DNA of 64,000 bases, taken from Williamsia herbipolensis. GTDB lineage: Bacteria; Actinomycetota; Actinomycetes; Mycobacteriales; Mycobacteriaceae. The position numbers were made by a program, and so were the translations under genes. The notes beneath the pieces are model-generated. The model saw nothing but the letters and a program-made list of their open reading frames with translations. It was not told where the DNA came from and did no database searches. Positions within the stretch are counted from its first letter, which is position 1. Each line of letters opens with the position of its first letter. The stretch spans positions 62,001 through 126,000 of the forward strand of contig NZ_JXYP01000011.1 of assembly GCF_000964005.1 (NCBI RefSeq). Reading direction: 5' to 3'. Below are positions 28,579 to 39,297 of the stretch, piece after piece.

Positions 28579-30422
28579 GGATGCTCCCGGGTCGGCGAGG
28601 GGGCGAACCGGGCGATCGGGTTGACGAGGCGGTGGTCGGTGTCGAGGAGTGCGGCGTAGGAGTCGCCGAGATCGACCATGCGGCGGCTGTTGCCGAGCTG
28701 CAGCCGGTTCATGTGGATCGCACCGAAGTCGGGTGCGAACAGATGCCACCGGGCGAAGCGGTCGGCGAGCTCGGGGTGGGCGGTGATGTACTCGGTCACG
28801 CTGTCGGCGACGGCCGTCCAGAACGACATGTCGTCGCAGAGACCGGCCTGGTGCAGGATGCCCGCGAGTGGGCGGAGGAAATCGTCGAAGACGTCGGACA
28901 GGATGCCGAGATTGCCGATGGCGTCGTCGGTGTGCACGACCGCGCGTCGGCACGACTCGGGTAACCCGGGGGCGTCGTCACCGATGGTGACCTCCTCGCC
29001 GATGTCCTTGAGGATCGCCCGCACGGGCACGCCGCCGTCGAGCACGAGGATGAGGTTCTCGCCGTGCGGTGAGAACTTCAGCCGGTGGCGGTAGAGGAGA
29101 TGGATGATCGGGTGGAGGTAGGCCCGCAGGTAGCGCGAGAGCCATTCCGTGGCAAGCAGTCCCGAGCGGCGGATGAGCGCTCCCACCAACGGATCGCCCC
29201 GGTGGTCGACGTGGAGCAACGCGGCCATCGTCATGAGCTGCTCGTGCTCGGCGACGAGTCCGACGGGGCTCTGTCGCCACAGCGCCGACATCAGTTTGCG
29301 GTACTCCGAACCGGGCGTGGTGACGCTCTGCAGCACAGGGTTGCGGTAGCCGATCGCGACGACCTCGAACAGCATGGCGAAGCCGAGTTCCCGGAGGTGT
29401 TCGTCGTCGCCGACCCGGTCGCGCACCCAGTCGTTGATCAGGGGTGTGGTGCGCATGTAGTCGGCCGACATCCCGCGGGTGAAGCCCATGTTGGTGATCG
29501 ACAGTGCGAGCTTGACGTAGTGCCGACGGTTGTCGGTGGCGTTGAACAGTGTCCGGATCGACTGCTGCGGCCGATGGAGGTCGTCACCCTCCCCGACGAA
29601 CACCAGTGTCCCGTCGGCGAGTTCCCGCGCGAACACACGTGTCACCTTCTCGTTCCACTGCCACGGGTGCACGGGGAGGTAGAGGTGGTCGGCGGGCTCG
29701 AGTCCTCGCGCGAGCAGGACCGCGTCGAAGCGAGCGAGGGTCGCCGCGCCCAGTTCGTCGACCAGGATGTCCCGGTGGTCGTGATCGGTCATCGCCGCGA
29801 CATCGCAGTGTTCCCGCGGTGCGGCGACCCACACGAGGCGACAGTGTTCGCCGCGCTCGGGCGCATAACGGGCGACGTCGGTGGAGCTGAACCCGATACG
29901 GCCGGCGTTGGCGACGATGCAGGGATGCCCTTCGGTCATCGTCTGCTCGATGGTCTGGAAGTCCGCGCAGGCCAGGTCGGCGGCCGGGATGCGCAGGTGC
30001 TCGGGTCGATCGGCACCCAGACCGAGCGTGTTCACGAACTCCTCGAGATATGCCGGAACGGCGTCGGGATCGATCCCGAGGCGTTCACGCAGGTCGAGCA
30101 GGACGGCGACGGGGTCGACGGGAACCTCGGTGCCGTCGACGAGGCGGCGGATCGAGGGCTCGTCGATCACCCAGTTGTCGAGGAGGAGCACCTCGGCGCG
30201 GAAGACGTACTCGGTGCGCTGGTCGTCGGACAGCACCAGGTACATCGAGCCGGGACCCGAGGTGTCCCGATCGTCGGTGTGATCGGGGTCGGCGCCCATC
30301 GGGATCGGGTGGATGATCTGTTCGTGGGCGAACTCGGCCAGCACCTTGCGGGCCATACGCCGCCCGTACACCGTCGCCATGTCGGCACGACCGTCGGCCA
30401 CCGGCGACACTGTCGAGGTCAC
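28575..30422 (-). CDS. IucA/IucC-family NRPS-independent siderophore (NIS) synthetase
   Basis: NIS synthetases use ATP to join a carboxylic acid (citrate, succinyl-hydroxydiamine) to an amine or hydroxylamine. The 615-residue protein has [40 protein letters not shown] and [14 protein letters not shown], all conserved in the family, and an FhuF-like C-terminal part. The subtype, and so whether it takes citrate or an acylated hydroxycadaverine, cannot be settled by eye. GTG 30422 overlaps the NRPS stop, tying NIS and NRPS chemistry in one operon. Confidence 0.88.
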   Translation of the reverse strand: MTSTVSPVADGRADMATVYGRRMARKVLAEFAHEQIIHPIPMGADPDHTDDRDTSGPGSMYLVLSDDQRTEYVFRAEVLLLDNWVIDEPSIRRLVDGTEVPVDPVAVLLDLRERLGIDPDAVPAYLEEFVNTLGLGADRPEHLRIPAADLACADFQTIEQTMTEGHPCIVANAGRIGFSSTDVARYAPERGEHCRLVWVAAPREHCDVAAMTDHDHRDILVDELGAATLARFDAVLLARGLEPADHLYLPVHPWQWNEKVTRVFARELADGTLVFVGEGDDLHRPQQSIRTLFNATDNRRHYVKLALSITNMGFTRGMSADYMRTTPLINDWVRDRVGDDEHLRELGFAMLFEVVAIGYRNPVLQSVTTPGSEYRKLMSALWRQSPVGLVAEHEQLMTMAALLHVDHRGDPLVGALIRRSGLLATEWLSRYLRAYLHPIIHLLYRHRLKFSPHGENLILVLDGGVPVRAILKDIGEEVTIGDDAPGLPESCRRAVVHTDDAIGNLGILSDVFDDFLRPLAGILHQAGLCDDMSFWTAVADSVTEYITAHPELADRFARWHLFAPDFGAIHMNRLQLGNSRRMVDLGDSYAALLDTDHRLVNPIARFAPSPTREHP

Positions 30423-33400
30423 GAGTCGCCCGACTCGGTCGCCGCGAAATCGTCTGCCGTGCAGTAGCTCAGACGCGCCATCTTTGCACCGACCGGGTGA
30501 TCGCCCTCGACGCGGAACCCCACCAGCTCGTTGAGTCGGTGCACGGCGGTGTTGCGGACGTCGGGCTCGACCACGACACGTCGCGCCTCGGCCTCGCCGA
30601 ACGCGGTCCGCATGATGTGGCGCATGACCGACGCGGTGAAGCCCGCCACCGGTGCATCGGTCGGCGCGACGAGCAGGTGCATCCCGATGTCCCCGGGCTC
30701 GTGGACGTACCCGGTACCGGCGTCGGCGAGTTCGCTCGTCCGTGGCTCGTAGAGTTCGAACAGGAACTGCGGGTCGCCGTCCACGATGCCGAGTCGCATA
30801 CCGAAACCGCCTGCGTCTGCGTGGGTGATCAGCGCGACCACCTCCGCTCGGGTGGCGCTCGCCATGTCCCAGAAGTGCGACTTGGGATGGGTGAGCCAGC
30901 GGTGCACGAGGTCGACGTCGGTGTCGAGATCGATGCGGCGATGGGTGATCGCCGGGCTCGTCCGGCCCAGTTCGGAGGCGACCTCGCCGGCGGAGAGACC
31001 CAGCACGTCGAGCATGACCTCGGCGACCTCGGTGATCGACGCACCGTGCAGCTCGTCCAGTCGTGTCGCGAGACCGGCGACCGTCCGGTGGGTGAAGATG
31101 TCGGCGACGGTCACCGACGCCGTGGCGCCGGGAACCGCGAGCCATCGGCGGATCTGCGCCACGAAACGGGTCGCGAGCACCGAATCGCCCCCCAGGGCTA
31201 CGAATTCGTCGGTGACACCGATCGGTCGCGTGTCGAGGATGGTCTCGAGCACCGTCACGAGGGCCTTCTCGACCGGCATACGCGGGGCGATCGACTCCGC
31301 CGACCCGGCATCGCCGAACTCGGCGGCGACGCGGGCGCGGTCGAGCTTGCCGTTGGGCGTCAACGGCAGTCGGTCGGCGACGGTGATCGACCGCGGGATC
31401 ATGTGCGCGGGGAGCAGATCGCGCAGCGCGTCGGCGAGATCCGTGGGTTCCGGCGTCTCCGCTGCCCCGATGGTGACCGCGGCGCGCAGGTCACGTCCGT
31501 CGGTCCAGGCGACCGCGGCCGACACCGGCCCCAGTCGCAGGAGTGCGGCCTCGACCTCGCCGAGCTCGACGCGATGGCCGCGGATCTTCACCATGTGGTC
31601 GTCGCGGCCGAGGAAGTCGAGGAACGCCCCCGGCAGATAGCGCGCGACGTCGCCCGTCCGGTACCACCGCACACCGTCGACCTCGACGAACCTCTCGGCG
31701 GTGCGGTCGGGGTCGCCGCGATAGCCCGCGGCCACACCGTCGCCGCCGATCCACAACTCACCCGGTACGAAATCAGGTCGGTCGCGGCCGATGGCGTCGA
31801 CGACCCGGCAGCGCACGCCGCGCAACGGCGTGCCGTACGGGACGAAACCGGTGTGGTCCCCGACGTCGGCCAGTGCGCAGACGGTCGAGTGGATCGCCGT
31901 CTCGGTGGTGCCGCCGAGGCCCGCGACACCGACCCCGGGCACCTGCTCGGCGATGCGACGCAGATTCGCGACCTCCACCCGGTCGCCGCCGGTGAGCACC
32001 ACCCGCAGCGACGCGGGCATGTCGGAGATGTCGAGGAGCATCCCGAGAACCGTGGGGACGCAGTTGAGTACGGTGACCGACTGCTCGTGTAGGGTGCGGG
32101 CCCACGAATCGACGCGCGTGGTGGGGTCGTCGTCACCGACGACGACCGCACCACCGACGGCGAGCAGGGCGAAGATGTCGAACACCGACAGGTCGAACTC
32201 CAGCGACGACACCATGAGGGCGCGATCGGTGGCGTCGAGTCGGTAGCGATCGGTCAGGTCGGTCAGCGTGGCCACCGCGGCGCGATGGGGGACCTCGACA
32301 CCCTTGGGTGTGCCGGTCGACCCCGAGGTGAACAGGATGTAGGCGAGCGAGTCGGGACCGCTCGTGTCGTCGGCGGGCTCGAGGGGCGGGTCGGATGCGG
32401 TGTCGTCGAACACGACGACGGCGAGCGCGGTGTCGGTCACGCGGTCGGCCCGGTCGGTGAGCACCGCCGCAGGGGTCGCGACCGCGACGATGCGGTCGCG
32501 GCGGTCGTCGGGCTGCGACGGGGAGATCGGGACGTAGGTGGCGCCGGCGGCGAGAACCCCGACGGCCGCGACGATCTGAGCGGCACTCTTGGGCATCGTG
32601 ACCACGACGGTGTCGCCGGCTCCGACACCGGCGGCGCGCAGTGCTCCCGCCACCCGTCGGGCGCGGTCGGCGAGTTCACCGTGCGTCCAGGTGGATTCGC
32701 CGTCGATGAGTGCCGGGGTGTCGGCGCGGTGGGTGGCGAGGTCGAGCAGGCGGCGGTGCAGTGTGCCGTCGAAGGTGTCGGTGACGGGCAGCGGATGCTC
32801 TACGGCGCGCCGCTCGGCGATCACCTCGGCCGGGACACTCGAGGGTGCCGGCCGCTCCCAGTCACCAGCGATCAGCAGGTCGAGCAGTGCGACGTAGTGG
32901 TCGAACATCGATTGCGCGACAGCGGGATCGAGATCGGAGGCGCGGACATCCCAGTTCACCAGCAACCCGCCGTCGATCTCGGTGACCTGAGCGTCGAGAA
33001 GGACCTGCGGGCCCTGCGACACGATCCACGTGGGCGTGCCGAACACCTCGGTCACGGCGGGGGAGAACAATTCGCCGAGGCCGAGTGCGCTCGTGAACAC
33101 CACCGGCGACACCACCGGTTCCCCGCGGCGGCGGCTGAGGTCGCGCAACACGTCGAGTCCGCTCACGGTGCCGTGCGCCGCGGCGTCGTGCATCGCCGCG
33201 CGCATGTCCACGGCGCGTTCGGCGAGCGTGCGGGGCGCCGTGAGATCGACGGCGACGACAAGGGATGACGTGAAGTCGCCGACCACCCGTTCGACGTCGG
33301 GGTGGGTGGCGTCGCGATCGAAGAGGGGAACCGTCAGCAGGAAGCGAGACGTGGCCGAGTGTGTCCCGACGGCCTCGGCGAACACGGCGGCGACCGCGGT

Positions 33401-34432
33401 CGCCGGTGTCACGCCTCGCGAATGTGCGTGGGTCTCGAGACGCTCGCGGTCGGCCGCGTCGATCACGTGGTGCAGTCGCACCGTCGCAGCCGTGCCCGCC
33501 GGGGTCGACGCCGGGCCGGTCGGGTCGGTACGCGGCAGCTCCGGTGGTCCGGGGAGGTCGTCGAGACGCGCCTGCCACCAGGCGATGTCGGCGTCGCGGG
33601 CGGGCCGTGACGTGCGCTCCGCCGACAGGGTGCGGAAGTCGGTACGCAGCGGGGTCAACTGCTCGCCGCGGTACAGGCGGGCCAGGTCGTCGACGAGGAC
33701 GCGGAAGCTCATGGCGTCGGCGGCGATCATGTCGACATCGAGATGCACACGGGTGCGACCGCGGGGCAGCAGCGTGAGATCGGTACGGACCACCTGACCG
33801 TCCTCGACCGGCAGCATCGCGTGCGTGTTCTGGTGCCGCTGCTGCGCGAGGAACTCCTCGACCGCCTGATCGGACCGACGGCGCAGATCGTGCACGCGCA
33901 CCGTGTCCGGGTGAGCCGATCCGACCCGCTGGGTGCCGTCGGGGGCCACGGCCACCCGCGTCATCGGATGGCGTTCGAGAAGCGCGGCGACCGCCCCGCG
34001 GAACCGCTCGGGATCAATTGCCGCGCCGTCGAACTCGACGTACAGATGTGCGGCGACGCCACCCAGGTCGTGGCTGTCGGAACGACCCACCCAATAGGCG
34101 TGCTGCATGGGCGCCAGCGGGAACGACGGGTCGTCGTCAGCGGCCGTATCGGCTCGCTGCTCGTCCGCGGGCTGGGCTGCGGCCGCCTGTCCGGCGAGCA
34201 GGCGCGACCACGCGTCGATGGTCGGTTCCTGCGCCAGACGCGCGAAGTCGATGTCGTGCCCGCGCTTGCGCCAGTGACCCGCGAGCCGCATCATCCGCAG
34301 CGAGTCGAGACCCTGGGCGATGAGGTCGCCGTGCGGATCGAGATCGGCCGGATCGACGCCGAGCGCCTGCCCGACCGTCGACACCACGTCTGCCGACACC
34401 TCGTGCGTCGGCACCGCTGTATCGACCACCAT
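30419..34432 (-). CDS. Hybrid NRPS: ArCP-Cy-A-PCP-GNAT
   Basis: Domains of this 1337-residue protein in order: an aryl carrier domain with Ser44 in GLDSLRMM; a cyclisation (Cy) domain with DMIAAD at 234-239 instead of HHxxxDG; an adenylation domain (about 560-1010, [11 protein letters not shown]); a peptidyl carrier with Ser1084 in GGDS; and a C-terminal GNAT domain (about 1130-1330) resembling MbtK/IucB/RhbD acyltransferases. It should make a salicyl-oxazoline or -thiazoline from Ser, Thr or Cys. The hand-read specificity code, D-L-F-N-L-G-L-I-H-K, is nearest cysteine-type codes but not a clean match. No thioesterase is present. ATG 34432 follows GGGGAG; it heads a five-gene operon. Confidence 0.88.
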   Translation of the reverse strand: MVVDTAVPTHEVSADVVSTVGQALGVDPADLDPHGDLIAQGLDSLRMMRLAGHWRKRGHDIDFARLAQEPTIDAWSRLLAGQAAAAQPADEQRADTAADDDPSFPLAPMQHAYWVGRSDSHDLGGVAAHLYVEFDGAAIDPERFRGAVAALLERHPMTRVAVAPDGTQRVGSAHPDTVRVHDLRRRSDQAVEEFLAQQRHQNTHAMLPVEDGQVVRTDLTLLPRGRTRVHLDVDMIAADAMSFRVLVDDLARLYRGEQLTPLRTDFRTLSAERTSRPARDADIAWWQARLDDLPGPPELPRTDPTGPASTPAGTAATVRLHHVIDAADRERLETHAHSRGVTPATAVAAVFAEAVGTHSATSRFLLTVPLFDRDATHPDVERVVGDFTSSLVVAVDLTAPRTLAERAVDMRAAMHDAAAHGTVSGLDVLRDLSRRRGEPVVSPVVFTSALGLGELFSPAVTEVFGTPTWIVSQGPQVLLDAQVTEIDGGLLVNWDVRASDLDPAVAQSMFDHYVALLDLLIAGDWERPAPSSVPAEVIAERRAVEHPLPVTDTFDGTLHRRLLDLATHRADTPALIDGESTWTHGELADRARRVAGALRAAGVGAGDTVVVTMPKSAAQIVAAVGVLAAGATYVPISPSQPDDRRDRIVAVATPAAVLTDRADRVTDTALAVVVFDDTASDPPLEPADDTSGPDSLAYILFTSGSTGTPKGVEVPHRAAVATLTDLTDRYRLDATDRALMVSSLEFDLSVFDIFALLAVGGAVVVGDDDPTTRVDSWARTLHEQSVTVLNCVPTVLGMLLDISDMPASLRVVLTGGDRVEVANLRRIAEQVPGVGVAGLGGTTETAIHSTVCALADVGDHTGFVPYGTPLRGVRCRVVDAIGRDRPDFVPGELWIGGDGVAAGYRGDPDRTAERFVEVDGVRWYRTGDVARYLPGAFLDFLGRDDHMVKIRGHRVELGEVEAALLRLGPVSAAVAWTDGRDLRAAVTIGAAETPEPTDLADALRDLLPAHMIPRSITVADRLPLTPNGKLDRARVAAEFGDAGSAESIAPRMPVEKALVTVLETILDTRPIGVTDEFVALGGDSVLATRFVAQIRRWLAVPGATASVTVADIFTHRTVAGLATRLDELHGASITEVAEVMLDVLGLSAGEVASELGRTSPAITHRRIDLDTDVDLVHRWLTHPKSHFWDMASATRAEVVALITHADAGGFGMRLGIVDGDPQFLFELYEPRTSELADAGTGYVHEPGDIGMHLLVAPTDAPVAGFTASVMRHIMRTAFGEAEARRVVVEPDVRNTAVHRLNELVGFRVEGDHPVGAKMARLSYCTADDFAATESGDS

Positions 34433-34471
34433 GTTGACTCCCCTTCGTTGCCGGCTTCCGTCGAACTTAGG

Positions 34472-34490
34472 TTAGGTTAGGCTTAATATA
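34472..34490. promoter_or_regulatory. IdeR/DtxR-like iron box between NRPS operon and FAAL operon
   Basis: TTAGGTTAGGCTTAATATA has a perfect first half-site and matches about 14 of 19 consensus positions; an overlapping second register starts near 34466. The box lies in the 90-bp divergent region and could repress both the minus-strand NRPS operon and the plus-strand FAAL-ACAD operon when iron is plentiful. Confidence 0.7.
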
Positions 34491-34522
34491 CAAACGGTGG
34501 GGACGTGGAGAGGTGTAGGCCG

Positions 34523-36196
34523 ATGTCAGTCGCTCCGACCGAGCACGAAGTGGCACAACGCGATTGGTACGACAACGACAGCTCTCGCACGAACTGGGCT
34601 GAGGTGATCGATGCGTCGATCAGTGCGAGCGACGCCGTGTTGTCGGTCTTCGACACGGCCACCGAGCGGTGGGTGCAGCGTCCGTGGCGCGTGGTTCGCG
34701 AGCGCGCGATCGAGATCGCGTCCTGGATCGACGCCACCCGCGGCGGTCGTTCGACGGGCGCGGCCATAGGTCTCGTCGGCGATCCCGGTCCCGACCTGGT
34801 CGCCGCGGTACACGCCGCATGGCTGTCGGGGTCGGCCGTCTCGATCCTGCCCGGACCGGTGCGTGGCGCCGACGACGCGCGGTGGGCGGTCGCGACCGCG
34901 GCGCGTTTCGCCGGCGTCGGGGTCGACATCGTGCTGGGGTCCGGAGCACAGCTCGAGGCGTTGACCGCGGTCGACTGTGCGCTGCACATCGACCACGTCG
35001 ACCTCGTCGGTGTCGGCATCGACACCGACGCTCTTCGCCCGGTCGGCCTCGTCGGCGACGCCGCGGCCATCCTGCAGGGCACGGCCGGGTCCACCGGTGA
35101 CCCGAAGACGGCGGTCCTCACCGCCGAGGCGGTCGCGACGAACACCGCGGCCCTGGTCGATCGCCTGCGCCTCGATGCCGCCGACGACATCGGTCTGAGC
35201 TGGTTGCCGCTCTACCACGACATGGGGCTCACGTTCCTGGTCGCGGGGATGTCCACCGGGATCCCGCTGTGGCTCGCGCCGAACTCGGCGTTCGCCGCGT
35301 CGCCGTTCCGGTGGCCGCAGTGGCTCACCGATTCCGGCGCCACGGTCACTGCGGCGCCGAACTTCGCCTACGACATCGTCGGTCGGTACGGGACGCTTCT
35401 GGCGGGCGCCGATCTGTCACGCCTGCGGGTCGCGCTCAGCGGCGGCGAACCCATCGACCCCGACGCTTTCGACCGCTTCCTCGATCGGGCGGCGGCGGTC
35501 GGATTCGATCCGGCTGCCGCGACACCGGCGTACGGGATGGCCGAATCGGTCTGCGCGGTCACGGTTCCGGCGCCGGGGGAGGGTGCTCGCTACGACCGGG
35601 TGACCGTCCGCGGTGACGACGGGACGACCATCGAGAGGCGGTATCCGCTGCTCGGCGAACCGCTGGAGGGCATGGAGATCCGCGTCGTGCCCGCCGACGT
35701 CGCGGTTCCCACGATCGAGGGACGCGATGTCGGGGCGGTCGAGATCCGGGGCACGTCGATGATGGCCGGTTACCTCGGGCATCCGCTGATCGAACCCGGC
35801 ACCTGGTTCCCCACCGGCGACCTCGGATACCTCGTCGACGGCCGCCTCGTCATCTGCGGTCGGACGAAGGAGATCGTCATCGTCGCCGGTCGCAACCTGT
35901 TCCCGGTGGAGATCGAGCGCGCGGCCGCCGGTGTCGAGGGCGTCAGGCGCGGAGGGGTGGTGGCCGTGTCGCGGGCGTCGGGTCGACCCGGTCTCGTGAT
36001 CGTCGCCGAGACCCGCACCACGGGAGACGCAGTGGGCCAGATGCGGTCCGCGGTGATGTCGGCCGTCGCCTCCGACTGTGGCGTGGTCCCCAGCGACGTG
36101 GTCTTCGTCGCACCCGGATCGGTACCACGGACCACCTCGGGCAAACTCCGCCGCCTCGCGACCCGCGACCTCGTCGAATCGGGGGCGTGGTCGTGA
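34523..36196 (+). CDS. Fatty-acyl-AMP ligase (FAAL, MbtM-like)
   Basis: FAALs activate fatty acids as acyl-adenylates and hand them to a carrier protein instead of CoA. The 557-residue protein shows [14 protein letters not shown] for the phosphate loop, [54 protein letters not shown] and a C-terminal TSGKLRR. ATG 34523 has GGAGAGG 9 nt upstream. By analogy with MbtM it should load the ACP at 20.2 kb; it is coupled to an acyl-CoA dehydrogenase, as MbtM is paired with MbtN. Confidence 0.87.
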   Translation: MSVAPTEHEVAQRDWYDNDSSRTNWAEVIDASISASDAVLSVFDTATERWVQRPWRVVRERAIEIASWIDATRGGRSTGAAIGLVGDPGPDLVAAVHAAWLSGSAVSILPGPVRGADDARWAVATAARFAGVGVDIVLGSGAQLEALTAVDCALHIDHVDLVGVGIDTDALRPVGLVGDAAAILQGTAGSTGDPKTAVLTAEAVATNTAALVDRLRLDAADDIGLSWLPLYHDMGLTFLVAGMSTGIPLWLAPNSAFAASPFRWPQWLTDSGATVTAAPNFAYDIVGRYGTLLAGADLSRLRVALSGGEPIDPDAFDRFLDRAAAVGFDPAAATPAYGMAESVCAVTVPAPGEGARYDRVTVRGDDGTTIERRYPLLGEPLEGMEIRVVPADVAVPTIEGRDVGAVEIRGTSMMAGYLGHPLIEPGTWFPTGDLGYLVDGRLVICGRTKEIVIVAGRNLFPVEIERAAAGVEGVRRGGVVAVSRASGRPGLVIVAETRTTGDAVGQMRSAVMSAVASDCGVVPSDVVFVAPGSVPRTTSGKLRRLATRDLVESGAWS

Positions 36197-37353
36197 CCGT
36201 CGTCGCGCCCACCGACACCTACCGGGAACTGCTCGACCGGGTCTTCGACGACGAGGTACGCGGCTGCGTCGACGAGGCCGAGGCCACTGCACACTTCCCG
36301 CGCCCGCTGATCGAGAAGCTGGGCGCTGCAGGGGTGTTCGCCGAGAAATGGGGTGACGCGACTACCCCCGACATCGGCAAGCTCGTGGCGTTGTCGTTCG
36401 CGCTCGGCGGGCTGGGGTCGGCCGGGATCGGGGTCGGGGTGAGTCTGCACGACTCGGCCATCGCGATCCTGCGTCGGTTCGGTGGCCGTTCGGAGACGCT
36501 GCGCGCGGTCGCGGAGGCGGCCATCGCCGGCGAGGCGGTGCTGTGTCTCGCCGCGTCGGAATCGTCGGGCGGCTCGGACCTGCAGATCGCGCAGACCTCG
36601 ATCACGCCGCAGGACAGCGGCTTCGGAGTCCGTGGGCACAAGAAGTTCGTGTCGTTGTCGCCGATCGCCGATCACATCCTGGTGGTCGCACGGGACACCT
36701 CGGCCGACGGTTCGGCGGCCCACGGCAACGTCGCACTCGTCCTGGTGCCCACCCGCGATGTCACGGTGCACGCGCCGTGGGACAAGGCCGGTGCCGCACC
36801 ACTCGACACCGCGTCGGTCGAGATCGACACCTGGGTACCCGCAGACCACCTCATCGGTCGCCCGGGGACGGGCCTGGCCATGGTGAGTTGGGGACTGGCC
36901 CACGAACGACTCTCGATCGCCGGGCAGGTCGCCGCCGCGTGCGAGATGGTGCTGGGTGTCACGGTCGCCCGGATGCAGGACCGGACGCAGTTCGGGAACA
37001 CGCTCTTCGAGCACCAGGCCCTGCGGCTGCGGGTGGCGGATCTGCATGCGCGCGTGGAGATGCTGCGGTGGTCACTGCACGGCGTCGCGGCGGCGGGCCG
37101 TCTCGACGTGCGCACCGCCTCGGCGCTGAAGGTGACCGCCGCGCGTCTGGGCGAAGAGGTCATGGGGGAGTGCATGCACATCTTCGGCGGCTCGGGGTAT
37201 CTGCTCGACGAGACGCCGCTCGCCCGATGGTGGCGGGACATGAAGCTGGCCAGGGTCGGTGGCGGCGCCGACGAGGTTCTGTGGGAGCTGGTCGCCGCCG
37301 GCATGCGGCCCGACGTGGACGGCTACCGCCGTTTCGCCGACTCGATCAGCTGA
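36193..37353 (+). CDS. Acyl-CoA/acyl-ACP dehydrogenase (MbtN-like)
   Basis: The 386-residue flavoprotein has ACAD features: [14 protein letters not shown] for FAD and substrate, [12 protein letters not shown], an [19 protein letters not shown] helix and [19 protein letters not shown] near the end. MbtN introduces the alpha-beta double bond in the mycobactin acyl chain while it is on MbtL, and the same job is likely here. GTG 36193 overlaps the FAAL stop in the GTGA manner used throughout this island; GTG 36187 is an alternative. Confidence 0.85.
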   Translation: MTVVAPTDTYRELLDRVFDDEVRGCVDEAEATAHFPRPLIEKLGAAGVFAEKWGDATTPDIGKLVALSFALGGLGSAGIGVGVSLHDSAIAILRRFGGRSETLRAVAEAAIAGEAVLCLAASESSGGSDLQIAQTSITPQDSGFGVRGHKKFVSLSPIADHILVVARDTSADGSAAHGNVALVLVPTRDVTVHAPWDKAGAAPLDTASVEIDTWVPADHLIGRPGTGLAMVSWGLAHERLSIAGQVAAACEMVLGVTVARMQDRTQFGNTLFEHQALRLRVADLHARVEMLRWSLHGVAAAGRLDVRTASALKVTAARLGEEVMGECMHIFGGSGYLLDETPLARWWRDMKLARVGGGADEVLWELVAAGMRPDVDGYRRFADSIS

Positions 37354-37370
37354 CGTCACCGTTTGGTGAT

Positions 37371-37389
37371 TGAGGTTAGCCTCACCTAT
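37371..37389. promoter_or_regulatory. IdeR/DtxR-like iron box upstream of the MTB12-like gene
   Basis: TGAGGTTAGCCTCACCTAT matches about 15 of 19 IdeR consensus positions and is nearly palindromic. It lies 57 bp before the MTB12-like gene and 18 bp after the dehydrogenase stop, so it probably drives the MTB12-like gene and the binding-protein gene that follows. Confidence 0.65.
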
Positions 37390-37445
37390 ATTCTGACCAC
37401 ACCGTGGACGACTGCGTCCACCACGCCACGAGGAGACCACACGAC

Positions 37446-38249
37446 ATGACCCAGGGCGACCCCTATTCGGTTGACTCCCACGGGACCGACCCCCGCGACA
37501 CCGCGGTGACGCCGTCGAAGCGGACCTCCTCGGTGAACCTGCCCACCGTGCTCGCATCTGCCGGTGTCGCCGCTGTGGTCTCGGCCGTCATTGTCACCAT
37601 CGGCGTGGTGGGACTGGTCATCTCGGGCGACATCGACGGTGAGCCGAGCGCGTCGGCGCAGACGCCGACTGTCGTCAATCTCGGTGCCGCGCAGTCCGCT
37701 TTGACCCAGCAGCCCGTCGCGCAGGCGGCCCCCACCTCGGCCGCTGCGACCGCAGCGGCCGCCCCGGCTGCCGAGCAGGTCCCCGAGAGCGGCGGTGGCG
37801 CGGGCGCAGGCAGCGCTCCGGTCGCGACCGCCACCACCGGCCCGGCGCCCATCGCCGCGCAGCCCACCGCGCCCCAGCAGGCCGCCACACCGGTTGCGCC
37901 CCAGGCACTCACCGCCGGCCAGCTCAACACCAAGGTGCGCATCCTGATGAACACCGGGGCATCCCGCTCCACGCGTGCCGATGAATTGCAGTCCGGCGCG
38001 CGGGGTCTCGGCTCGGTCGACGGCGTGGCCAACCTCCTGCGCGTGAGCGGAGCGGGCTTCACCTACCGGATCATCGACCCGATCACCGTCAACGGCACCA
38101 CCCTGAACGCCACCCTGCAGATGACGCTGGTCGGCCAGGGGTCGAAGACCCAGGCGCTGTCGTGGGTGTGGACCGACGGCAAGTGGAAGCTGTCGAACTC
38201 CAGCACATGCGCCGTCGCCGGTCTCGCCCTGCTGCCCTGCACGGTCTGA
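37446..38249 (+). CDS. Membrane-anchored MTB12-like surface protein
   Basis: The 267-residue protein has a cytoplasmic N-terminus, one membrane span at about residues 32-58, a long Ala/Pro/Gln/Thr-rich stalk and a C-terminal domain (about 155-267) like the low-molecular-weight antigen MTB12/CFP-2: QLNTKVRILMNTG, MTLVGQGSKTQALSWVWTDGKWKLS and a pair of cysteines near the end. Function is unknown. Its IdeR-like box and its place before the siderophore-binding lipoprotein suggest a surface role in iron uptake. ATG 37446 follows GAGGAGACC. Confidence 0.75.
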   Translation: MTQGDPYSVDSHGTDPRDTAVTPSKRTSSVNLPTVLASAGVAAVVSAVIVTIGVVGLVISGDIDGEPSASAQTPTVVNLGAAQSALTQQPVAQAAPTSAAATAAAAPAAEQVPESGGGAGAGSAPVATATTGPAPIAAQPTAPQQAATPVAPQALTAGQLNTKVRILMNTGASRSTRADELQSGARGLGSVDGVANLLRVSGAGFTYRIIDPITVNGTTLNATLQMTLVGQGSKTQALSWVWTDGKWKLSNSSTCAVAGLALLPCTV

Positions 38250-38295
38250 CCGTCGCGTGTCCGCGACCGCCGCACACCACCTCTCGAGGAGAACG

Positions 38296-39279
38296 ATGAC
38301 ATCACGACGCCGCATGACGGCCCTGACAGTCGCGCTGATCGGCGCACTCACGCTGGGGATGTCGGCCTGTAGCGCACCGGCGGAGAACGACGACGCCTCC
38401 GGTTCGGTCGCGCCGGTCACGATCAACACCTCGGCCGGGTCGGTCACCATCGACTCGATCCCGAAGCGGATCGTCGCGATCGGTGACCAGTGGACCGACG
38501 CCGTCGCGGCGTTCGGGGTGACCCCGGCCGCCTACGGCACCACCGCGCAGATGCAGGGCGGATCGGTGTCGCCGTGGGTGAAGGACAAGCTGGGGTCGGC
38601 GAAGCAGATCAACCTCTCCGGTGACCGCGTGTCGCAGATCGCGGCGGCCGATCCCGACCTGATCCTCCTCCCCGGGTTCGGGGTCGAGTCGGCGGAGATC
38701 GGCAAGCTCAAGGCGATCGCCCCCACGATCCCCAGCATCACCGGCGCGCAGATCGATCCGTGGCAGGACCAGATCACCCTGCTCGGCACCATCCTGCGGC
38801 AGAAGGACAAGGCCACCGAGATCATCGACGGTGTGCAGGGTCAGGTGACCGAGCTGAAGAAGGCCGACCCCGGTCTCGCGGGCAAGACCTTCACCTTCGC
38901 CTACCTGTACTCGGCCGATCAGATCCAGGTGTTCGGCGACCCCAAGGACGGTGCAGCGACACTGTTCGCCGATCTCGGACTGACCATCCCGCAGCGACTG
39001 CAGACCCTCGCCGCACAACAGAAGATGCCGCGGTTCCCGATCAGCACCGAGAACATCCCCGAGCTGAACTCCGACCTGCTGGTGGTCGCGGCCTCGTCGC
39101 CACAGCTCGCGGCGACGCTGAAAGACCTTCCGGGCTACGGACAGCTCGACTCGGTGAAGCGCAACGCGGTCGCCCAACTCGACCTCACGGCCATCACCGC
39201 GCTCAATCTCCCGTCGGCGCTGTCGATCCCGTATGCCCTGGACAAGCTGAAGCCGGCACTCGCCGCGGCGGCGGCCTGA
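38296..39279 (+). CDS. Siderophore-binding lipoprotein (FecB/FepB-type ABC importer component)
   Basis: The 327-residue protein has a lipoprotein signal with lipobox LGMSAC (Cys25) and a periplasmic-binding fold of the BtuF/FecB type: PKRIVAIGDQWTDAVAAFGVTPAAYG, then AAADPDLILLPGFG and a linking helix. It should capture the ferric siderophore outside the membrane. The FecCD-type permease and its ATPase are not in the window and must be elsewhere. ATG 38296 follows CGAGGAGAA. It closes the iron island. Confidence 0.88.
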   Translation: MTSRRRMTALTVALIGALTLGMSACSAPAENDDASGSVAPVTINTSAGSVTIDSIPKRIVAIGDQWTDAVAAFGVTPAAYGTTAQMQGGSVSPWVKDKLGSAKQINLSGDRVSQIAAADPDLILLPGFGVESAEIGKLKAIAPTIPSITGAQIDPWQDQITLLGTILRQKDKATEIIDGVQGQVTELKKADPGLAGKTFTFAYLYSADQIQVFGDPKDGAATLFADLGLTIPQRLQTLAAQQKMPRFPISTENIPELNSDLLVVAASSPQLAATLKDLPGYGQLDSVKRNAVAQLDLTAITALNLPSALSIPYALDKLKPALAAAAA

Positions 39280-39297
39280 CGCCGCTTCCGCGCGTCG

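Noticed and set aside
30419-34432. Calling the NRPS a mycobactin MbtB orthologue
   Set aside because: MbtB ends in a thioesterase-like domain and the mycobactin locus has further NRPS and PKS modules; this protein ends in a GNAT domain and its neighbours include an NIS synthetase and a decarboxylase fusion.
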